A DNA stretch of 64,000 nt from Biscogniauxia marginata. Taxonomy: Eukaryota > Ascomycota > Sordariomycetes > Xylariales > Xylariaceae. Position numbers and translations under genes: made by a program. The notes below the pieces were generated by a model that was given only the letters and a program-made list of their open reading frames with translations, had not been told where the DNA came from and searched no databases. Numbering within the stretch: position 1 is the first letter of the stretch; the number at the start of each line of letters is the position of its first letter. The stretch covers positions 128,562 to 192,561 of the forward strand of contig MU404101.1 in NCBI GenBank assembly GCA_022695795.1, given 5' to 3'. Positions 55,704-64,000 of this stretch are shown here, piece after piece.

Positions 55704-58126
55704 TCGATCCTTTGCGGTTGTTTTCAGCAATGCATAGTCACCACTCTCAGTGTGTTATTTCATTACATGTTTGAAACTGGTTAATTACTAGTCTGTTTAT
55801 GAAGAAGAAATGGGCTTCAGAAGGAGTCGTGCCTTGCCGAGTTTGAGGAGACCAAGTCAGGAGTTTTCAACAAGGCAATGGATGGAGTTATGGATACCCA
55901 GGTCTACAAAACTGTCATGCGAAGAAGAAAATGACACTTGCGGTGAGCAACCTTTGAGGAACAGCTCTGCAGCTTCTATTGGTGTTACACTGTAGTTGAC
56001 CTAGTCCCTGAAATAAATTCTTCACTCGAGGCTAGAACTTGCGATATCTGTGCAAAAGCTCGCATATTCAGGTGTAGACTCTCACTTAGTACAATTGGGC
56101 CATCTTGCGTCATTGATCTTGACTAGAGCGGCAAGGGTGTACTGCTTGCCTTGCCTTCTCATTAGCAAGGGACACGAAGCTATAATTGAATGGGCCATAT
56201 CCTAGCTCTCGCGGAGAAAGGTACCTAGTACCCCTTGCCCACAGACCCCCCACCTTTAGACCCGAGACCATGGCCCTGGAGCTCTCCTAGCTTGGTGGGC
56301 GCTAAATTTGGTCGTCTTGATGGATTACGTAAGGTCATATCGATTATCTACCAGGTATCTACCCGAGTGCAATAATGTAGGTACCAGGTAAGTTGACGAA
56401 AAAGATAGCGTGGTGTCACATTCTGTGATCTGTTCCGGGTCAAGGCTCTGGAAATTTTCTTCCATTTATATAGTATCGTGAGATGGGAGGGGGAAAAGAG
56501 AGGAGCACTACAATTAGGTACCTATGTACTGTTAGTAACACGTGGGATATGCCCCTCGCGCGTAGCGCGTCGTTACCAGGGCGTCGGATGACTTCAATAG
56601 GTAGGTACATGTGTATGCGGAGGCAATTGCGGTATGTACCGCGGTACCGCGGTACCGTGGGGCTCTGTGACTCGCGGACAAAGTAATGATATTAGAGTCC
56701 GAGGGTGACGATGAGCCGTCTTTTCAGTCAGATGCTCATATAGTTAAGTTAGAGCCGTCTTTGTAGACATAGCTAGGTCCAGTCTGTTGAGGACTACTTT
56801 ACACGGAATTAAAGAGGGTTGATTTTTAAAAATGGTTGTCGTTTATGTAGGTAGACAAACTTTAAAGGATGAACCTTACTCTCTTTGCTTTCTTCGTCTT
56901 CCCATTGAGCTTTAATAGCTATCTACCTATCTTGTATGAAGATAAGCCTTTTTATCATATTTTTGTTGGTACATTTCCTCGCGGCTGTAGAACTTGGCAG
57001 TAGAATATACCCAGATAAGCGTCCCGAAAGGATATTTTGCTTATAGATAACTTCATGGACAGGCCAAATACTAGTACGAAGATGACATGCTACTGTACTC
57101 GTGGAAACAGGGATGCCACGCATGGTTAGCACGGGCAGACGTGCATAAGGAATGTATATAAATACATCGCATGTACCATCTGTTTCATGCATCATTACAG
57201 GGCAAGGCTGTCGAGGCTAAAAATTCCACGGTACAGATTACAGATTTCGACCTTTTCCAGGTGGGGGAGCGCAGGTAAGTTGGGGTTGCCCGCTTGTCAT
57301 CTAGAAAGCATTCAATCAGGGGCGTGCGGGCTGAAAGGTCCCAATTGAAATAAACTCTACTGTCTCCCTACGTAGACTGAGTTTGCAGTGATGGGAGCAG
57401 GTCTTACCTAATATACGCACATGGAAGATTAGGCAGGTACCTAGGTATTATAGATGATTGTGGCCCTTGGTATTGTCAAGAGAACGGGCGCTGTGAATTC
57501 AGTTGGAAGTACGTAATCTGTACTACTAATAAGGAGGTCCAGATTACCCCAGCTGTTGAGGTGCGGGCTACTAGCGGGTAGGTTTAGCCACGCCACGCCA
57601 CCTGGAAACGCCACAAATGCCATTCTCACATACTGGACCTCCTAGGTACCTATGGAGGTATCCGCGGCCAGCGCATCGTTGGCAGGTTGGGCATTGACGA
57701 ACCTTAATAACATTCACCCATCCATCCACCCATCTGTCCGGCAATACATCGCATTATTCCCTAGGCAGGTAGACAATACCATTCATTTCATCATTCCCAG
57801 CAAACATTTACTACCTTGCACGGAATTGTCAAATTTTCTGTTATTCTCTCGCGCATCTGCGCTACAAATGTCCTTCGAACTTGAAACTTCGCTTTCGAGA
57901 ACAACAACAACGACGACGAAAATAACAGCTTGATACGTAACCAGCAATTGGACACCGCCGAATGGGTAGCTTGTCCCGAGCATAGCATTCGCAAGAGCTG
58001 TTGGTACCCCGCTGGCATCTGGCCACCCACGACCTCAGCGCCCACCCCCTCACGGCTCTCTCCTCCGAACATCACACTTTCTCGAGTCGCCATAGCAAGT
58101 GGTCATGCAACGGCGCCAATTTCAAG
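55704..58126. other. 2.4-kb intergenic region
   Basis: AT-rich, with GGTACCTAGGTA-type motifs (57435-57448 and 57641-57652) and a 20-bp GC palindrome (56636-56655). A 90-codon minus frame at 56923-57195 lacks support. The last ~400 bp hold the Dcp2 promoter and leader. Confidence 0.45.
56636..56655. repeat. 20-bp perfect GC-rich palindrome
   Basis: GTACCGCGGTACCGCGGTAC is its own reverse complement and is a short tandem of GGTACCGC. It stands out in AT-rich DNA. Confidence 0.85.
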
Positions 58127-60887
58127 ATGACACAAGAAAAGATGACCCTAGAAGACTGTATGTAGTACTCAACCCCCCCAAGTGGTGAACTAGCACCGGG
58201 TCTTCATCCAACTCCCAACCCAACTCCCAACCGGGCGCTTGATGGCGGCGCGGCGTTACTGACAAGCGCACGTAGGGCTTGACGACCTCTGTGTCCGATT
58301 TATCATAAACCTCCCACGAGAAGACCTTTCCTCCGTCGCACGCATCTGCTTTCAAATAGAGGAGGCACAATGGTTCTACGAAGATTTCATTCGGCCGTTA
58401 GACCCGACCCTGCCGTCCATGTCCCTCCGGAGCTTCAGCCTCAAGATGTTTCAGCATTGCCCCCTCCTCGCCTCCTTCTCTGCTGAGAGCCATATAAAAG
58501 CCTTCGAAGAGTTTATGCAATACAAGACTCGGGTTCCCGTCAGGGGAGCCATCATGCTCAACGAGGCCATGGACGCCGCCGTTCTCGTGAGGGGATACAA
58601 GAAGGGGGCTAGCTGGAGCTTCCCCCGGGGCAAGATCAACAAAGACGAAAACGACCTAGATTGTGCCGTTCGGGAAGTCTATGAGGAGACAGGATATGAC
58701 CTCCGCCAAGCTGGCTTGATCGAGAAGAACACCCCTGTCCAACCCCTCGAGGTCACTATGCATGACCAGCAGGTGCGGCTCTATGTCTTTCGAGGCGTGC
58801 CGCAGGATACTGTCTTCGAGACGAGAACGAGGAAGGAAATTGGCGACATCAAATGGTACAACGTTTCTGATCTCCCCGCCTATCGTAAGAAGAAAGGCGC
58901 CGGCCGGAACCAAGGAGCCATCGGCGTGTCTCAAGACAAGTTTTACATGGTCGCGCCCTTCATGGTCCAGCTAAGGCAGTGGGTTATGAAACAGAAGAAG
59001 GCAGATGCGCAGAACGCCCCGGCTTTCAGCGGCCACAACCATCCTCCAGTGTTCTTTGACGAGAACATAACAGATGACAATGTCTTTCACGAACCGGTAC
59101 AGCCGCCTGCTATGGACACGCAGCCTGAATCCATCGATAGCACGACTAGAGAGCTACATCGGTTGCTTCAAGTAAAACCCCCGACCCAAGGCTTGCAGAT
59201 GCCATCACCGTCGAGGAATCCTCAGGCAGGGCAGGCCCTCATGTCACTCTTGCAACCTAAGACAGCTAGCAACGGACATGCGTCTGGGCCAAATACTCCC
59301 CTAGACCAGGAGCCTGCTACGGCCCCGCAACCTCCAACGCCGCATCATCACCATCCCACGCAACGGATGCCTCCGTCTGAATACGCTGCTGCACCGCCCT
59401 CCTTCCCTATTGAGCCAAATACAAGTTATGTCCGTCCGCAGCAGCACCACCAACACCGACCACGACCTCATGTTGATATCAGCATGGATGCGACCGCTCC
59501 ACCGTCTTCCTACCTCAATCCTCCAAAACAGCATTTACCAACCCAGCCCGTCCCGTTGATGCATCCTCAGCCGCTACCACCTCAAGTACAGAAGAACATG
59601 TTGCTGCGTGATATGGTTTCTTCACCAGCAGCTGCGGTCTCGTCCGTTCGGGCGGCGCCCCGTAGCCCATCTCAGGGTAATCATGCTTTTTCAGGTCCTC
59701 AGTACCAACAGCCCGGTGCGCACAGTGCCCAACAACAGTCGAGATTGCTTACCCAACTACCTACGCACTCGGCGAATCTTTTGAACGTCTTGAAGGGCAA
59801 TAATCAACAGACGAGCACGAATTACCAAGCTGGGCCACAACCCCAATACGGGATGAACAACACCTCGACAGACCATCAGCACCAGCAACGGCCGTTCCCG
59901 GCATCAAACAACGGCTATTCTAGTCAATACGGCCCATCAAGCTTGCCAACTACGACGGGTCTTGTGACAGCGAGCAACCCACAAGCAGCTTATCCTGCCT
60001 CGAGCATACGTGCCCCCACGGACAAGCACCGGGCCGGACTTTTGGGCATGTTCAAAAATGCAGAGTCAGCCGTGTCACAGAACCAGATGGATGGACCAGG
60101 CACAGCAGCCTCCCCACACCAGCAAGGTGCAATTGTTGGTCCTCAACTAGGCAAATTTGAGCAGCCAAGGCAACATTGGGCAAAACAGTCTCCCTCCAAC
60201 GCTGAGGCTCTGAGTGCTGTTGCTCGAGACAATGGTCGGCCGATACAGATGAATCCCGAGACCAACCTGCCGTTTGGAGCACACTCGATCCTGTCACGCC
60301 CCCAGCCTAGTCGGGGGTCAGTTCCTAGCCCGTCAATGCCGGCTAGAGGTTCGAACGAGCCTGCACGGAATCTAGCAGTACGGTCTCGTCCTAGTCCGGC
60401 CTCATCACTTCATAAGATGTCGCCAAGTCAGAGCCAGTTGAACTGGAAAGTACAGCACACTGGACAAGCCTCTCCTCACGTACAACCGTCTTCGGCCAAT
60501 CCTTACCCATATGGCGCAGGCCAAAACAATGCGCCGAACCCACTGTCGCTGGTGTCGAATCCGCCTGTTGCTTCGACACTACCGATTCCGGGGGCGATGA
60601 AGCCCCGGCAGGATCCATCTGCTGAGCAGAGGAGTGCTCTACTATCCCTTTTCGGGAAGCCCAAGGCCGAGTATGAGCAAGGCAAGGGAAAGGAGGGGAT
60701 AGGGTCGAGCATGTATGGAAGCGGGGCGGCCCCACGATCACGTCTAGCATCGTTCGCTTCTAGTGCAGGCGAAGGCGCAGCCGGCAGCGCTGCTTCGAGG
60801 CGTGGAAGCGGGACGCCTCTCACGCCAAGAGACAGGACGTTCTTGTTGGAATTCTTGGAGAACGAGGCTAGCAAGGCGAAGTGCTGA
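58127..60887 (+). CDS. DCP2: mRNA-decapping enzyme Dcp2
   Basis: Exon 1 (58127-58157, MTQEKMTLED) joins exon 2 (58276-60887) in phase to give 880 residues. Dcp2 hydrolyses the 5' cap of mRNAs in P-bodies with Dcp1. The N-terminal regulatory domain reads WLDDLCVRFIINLPREDLSS through FYEDFIRPLDP. The Nudix fold starts near residue 95 (RVPVRGAIMLNEAMDAAVLV), with the Nudix box from GKINKDENDLDCAVREVYEE at about 129-151 carrying the catalytic Glu pair. Box B follows (KFYMVAPFMVQLRQWV). The C-terminal ~600 residues are Pro/Gln/His/Ser-rich and disordered, with repeated short Leu motifs (QALMSLLQ, GLLGMF, SALLSLFGKP, FLLEFLENEA) of the kind that bind decapping enhancers such as Edc3 and Pat1. The tail is typical of filamentous fungi. 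Confidence 0.97.
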
Positions 60888-61531
60888 AAAGGGGCCGGGC
60901 ATAATAGGCGAAGGCTTTCTTTTCAGGGCCGGCCATAATATTGGGTGAATTCAACGTGGCGATTTGCCGGCGGGTTATCTATTAGCTATCACATACTATA
61001 CCCGGTCGTTTCACTCTTAAATACCTAGATACCTAATTATCATAGCCGGAGTTTGCATCCACAAGCGATTGAATTTCAGGGGTACCCGGGCATACTCTTC
61101 AATTGACTAAGTGAATCAAATTGATAATTAATATAACTCTTTACCTTTAACATGAAGGGTTTTCTTAGTATGTAGTATGTAGTACGTAGTATGTTAGAAC
61201 TTTTATGTGGTGTAAGGTTTGTAGTTGGTAAATCACCGGTAGGCAAAATATAAGTAGAGTGTGGATGTTATTATTAGCCGCAATCAGGGAGGGGCCGCCA
61301 ACACCTTAGGTAAGTGAGTTTGTAGGTACCCACTTTCGGAACGGGTGCCCCACCAACGGTTATGATGCAACAACGAACGAACGCGTGCTCCGTGTTCCCT
61401 ACATGTACAGACTACCAAACAAACCTCTGACGGGAAACAACCACGCGGACAACTATTACTTGCCTTCAAGCCTTAGTACCATCCATTACCCACCGCATAT
61501 CGTCGCAGTCGACAGACAGATACAAGCAAAC
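60888..61531. other. intergenic region
   Basis: 3' flank of Dcp2 and leader of the Use1 gene, both plus strand. Contains a TAGTATG-type tandem at 61166-61194. No gene seen. Confidence 0.5.
61166..61194. repeat. short tandem repeat, TAGTATG type
   Basis: About four imperfect copies of TAGTATG/TAGTACG. Confidence 0.8.
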
Positions 61532-62779
61532 ATGGTGCGAGTCACGCAAGGGCCCGTAACCCCCGGGCGGAGCGTCTCGAACCCAGACTCGCTGACGGAC
61601 CTCAACCGCCTACTGGCCCGTCTGCAACAGAGCATCCTCCACGCCGATGCCGAGAGGGAGCGAAGACTACGGGCCAGCGAGTATGAGCGAAATAAAGTCG
61701 GGATAGTATGTCTTACCCCCTCCCCAGCCATAGACATACCTGTGTCTAGACTTTCACCCTATCCTTCTCTCTCACCCCAGAGGCCGCCACCCATTTTTCC
61801 GATGTCCTCTTTGCTAACATACCGCCCCCGGCGTTCATAGAATCTCGAATACGCCCGCACGCTCCTCACGAAGCTCGAGCAGGACGCTCTGGGCATCAAA
61901 GTACACGCGCGCCGGCTCGAGGCACAGGCAGACCTAAACCGCAAGCGCGAGATCTTCGAGCAGGTGGCGGAGCGGCTGCGTGAGCTCGAGGAAGTCAGCG
62001 TCGACAGCGAGGACGACAGCGAGGACGGCGAAGACCTGCTGGGCGACGTGGGCGTCGCGATCGCGACGCCCAGCCAGAGCTCGGACGACCGGACGGATCG
62101 CGGGAGGGAAGAAGGAGAAGAAGAGGACGACGATGAAGAGGATATAAGTGCGAATTGGGAGGAGAGGGGACAGGACGAGGAAGTGGAAGCGTCGACGATC
62201 CTGTCTGAGCGCCCGAGAGCGAGGGGACCCCCGCAGCAGCAGCAGCAGACGATAGCGCCCACGCAGTCAGATCCAGAACCGCGGACTTCGGTCCCAGGCA
62301 CGACAACATCACAGACCCTCCGTCCCCGCGGTGCCCCCTCCGCGACGGCAACAGCAACAGCAACAGATACAGCCGAAACCACGGCGCTGCGCAACCAACT
62401 CTTTGGGGACCACCCCACCCCAGACCCCACCTCTGCGGCCGCAGTCCCGACGGCGACATCGGAAGCCATCATGGACCACCACCGACAAGAGCAGGACAAG
62501 CTGACGGCGTCGATGGTGTCGATGGCGCGGGCGCTGAAGGAGTCGTCGCAGCGCTTCTCGTCGGCGCTGCGCGAGGACCAGGACGTGCTCGCGGCGGCGG
62601 GGCGCGGCCTCGAGCGCAACGAGCGCGGGCTCGACGGCGTCGCCGGCCGCCTGGGCTCGCTGCGCCGCCTCGCCGAGGGCCAGGGCTGGTGGGGCCGCGC
62701 CATGCTGTACCTCTGGATCGCGGGGCTCGCGGTCGCGGCCGTGCTGCTGGTCTTCGTGGGGCCCAAGTTGAGGTTTTAA
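61532..62779 (+). CDS. USE1: ER SNARE Use1
   Basis: Two exons, 61532-61705 and 61841-62779, join in phase 0 across an intron with branch GCTAAC and acceptor CATAG, giving 370 residues. Use1 is the ER Q-SNARE for COPI retrograde vesicles from the Golgi. Family marks are LTDLNRLLARLQQSILHAD near the N-terminus and NLEYARTLLTKLEQDALG at the exon junction. The SNARE helix (DHHRQEQDKLTASMVSMARA to LRRLAEGQGWW) carries an Asp-containing layer REDQDVL, as Use1 has in place of the usual Gln. A single C-terminal anchor follows (LYLWIAGLAVAAVLLVFVG). The middle is acidic and low complexity. Start chosen at MVRVTQGPVTPGRS after a C/A-rich leader. Confidence 0.93.
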
Positions 62780-63845
62780 GGGGGGTGACGGTGAGAGAAG
62801 GGAAGAGATTGGATGGAGGGAAGGGGAGACAAGAATGATGTTTTATGAGAAAATTATATGATGATGCTGCTTGTAGAGAAAAGAACAACCCGCGAAAAGG
62901 AGGTGACTTTTTTGCTTTATTGTTTTTTTTAAAAAAATAGACAGACCGACACTGAGGAGGAGAGAAAACCATAGCGAATTTGTTGCGTTTTTTTTTCCTG
63001 ACTTTTTTAAGAATATTTGAGTTTAAGGGAAAGGGAAGGAAATCGTTTAAGAGGGATAGAGATCTAGAGAGGTGTTTTATGTTGTCTTTGGTTTAAGGAA
63101 AGGGTGGGCGGCAGGGGTGTTGGTGTTAAGGGACTTGGGATGGCAAAGGAGAGAGGTGGATGTTTTATTTGCTATTTCTACCTATCTATCTCTCGGGGGT
63201 TAATCTGTGTATGATGAGGAATATTGTATGCCATTAAATCGTAACCCCCTCGCAGACTTATAAGTTCTCCCCGAAGAAGTGCTCGGTGAGAATGTGATTT
63301 CGTCTTGTATCAGGAAACACATAGTTTGGGTATTATTAGACTTTTTTGCTTTTTCATTGCTGAAGAGGAAACATCGGTTGTGGTTTTTGAATCACAGTAC
63401 TGGTAACTAGGTAATTTTGGGATAAACCCCCCCCCCCCCCCCACACACACACACACCATTGTTGTTGGGAGGGGAGGAGGATGGATAAATGATATAGCTG
63501 GGGAGGGGGAGGGGGAGGGTTATTCATCGATCCATGGCAATCAAGTATTGTAGTATTGTGAAATTGGAAGGCTACGCTAGGTTAAGCAAGTCTAACTTTC
63601 TAGTCTCGAATACCTACCTAGATTTCGAGATCTACAGTCACCCTTAACCGGGGAGTATTCTTATCATATAACTCCTGGATCTGTTTTTTCCCTCCTATTG
63701 TACGCAAGGGTTTTTTTTTCCCGATGATCATCAGTGTACAAACTCACCGCTTGGAAAAGAACGAAAGAAAGAAATGACGTAAAAGAACCGGATGAGAGAG
63801 AGGGCAGTTGAGTTAGCGAAGTGACGGGGAAAAGGGTACGTGGCG
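62780..63845. other. intergenic region between convergent genes
   Basis: 3' flanks with homopolymers and a poly-C/(AC)n tract. No gene seen. Confidence 0.5.
63427..63457. repeat. poly-C/(AC)n microsatellite
   Basis: About 16 C followed by an AC-repeat of about 14 bases. Confidence 0.9.
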
Positions 63846-64000
63846 TTACCCGCCCTCCCGCTCCGCAGCCGCCGCGGTCTCCGCCGCGATCTCCGCCATC
63901 ACCTTCGCTATGAGCGCGTCCTCGGTCGTGGGCGCGTGCCGCTCGTGCGCTAGGACCTGGTCGATGACGCCGCGGGGCGAGTCGTCTCGGCCTTGGTCTT
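63846..64000 (-). CDS. 3' end of an unidentified gene (cut by window edge)
   Basis: The minus strand is open from the window edge to TAA at 63846-63848. The C-terminal ~50 residues are amphipathic and charged (GVIDQVLAHERHAPTTEDAL, then IAKVMAEIAAETAAAAEREG), consistent with a helical tail. GC content jumps sharply at the stop, as in neighbouring exons. Too little is present to name it. Confidence 0.6.
   Translation of the reverse strand, partial: DQGRDDSPRGVIDQVLAHERHAPTTEDALIAKVMAEIAAETAAAAEREGG

Noticed and set aside
61759..62766. 335-codon open frame antisense to USE1
   Set aside because: Shadow frame of a GC-rich, acidic exon on the other strand.
1..64000. CRISPR array, bacterial operon or prophage features
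   Set aside because: No regularly spaced repeats, and gene structure is eukaryotic throughout.

Overview
The window is nuclear DNA of a filamentous ascomycete (Pezizomycotina, probably Sordariomycetes). Genes carry short introns (about 50-220 nt) with GTRNGY-type donors, CTRAC-like branch points and YAG acceptors. The gene content is fungal: a velvet-family regulator, Use1 SNARE, an Atg43/DUF1770-like protein, a Gpr1/Fun34/YaaH transporter, a rhodopsin-domain membrane protein and an NRPS-like reductase. Exon structures were assembled by hand, requiring splice phase to close and the joined protein to match its family.

Left block (1-16.7 kb) is conserved and gene-dense. It holds an Atg43/DUF1770-like gene (+), a WHIM/DDT-type chromatin gene (-), translation termination factor eRF1 (+), prephenate dehydratase (+), pyruvate dehydrogenase E1-alpha (-) and a velvet gene of VelC-like layout (-). 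Right block (53.9-64 kb) holds an RRM protein (+), the decapping enzyme Dcp2 (+), the ER SNARE Use1 (+) and the 3' end of another gene (-).

Between them (about 16.7-53.9 kb) lies a gene-poor, AT-richer accessory stretch. It has an 8.8-kb desert upstream of the velvet gene, followed by isolated lineage-variable genes: a probable secreted protein, two small uncharacterised genes, a glycine-rich protein, an A-T-R NRPS-like carboxylate reductase of 1066 codons, a rhodopsin-domain membrane protein, an acetate/ammonium-type transporter, a MAPEG protein and a small secreted Cys-containing protein. Around 47.5-49.5 kb there is a decayed coding region whose in-frame stops can mostly be explained by C-to-T change at CAA/CAG codons, as expected from repeat-induced point mutation (RIP).

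The most interesting signal is in the eRF1 gene. Its stop is TGA followed by C, the leakiest class of terminator. Three bases later a well-formed intron begins, and the next exon stays open in phase for 83 codons. This could be a readthrough-based autoregulatory circuit of the termination factor. It is unproven and testable.
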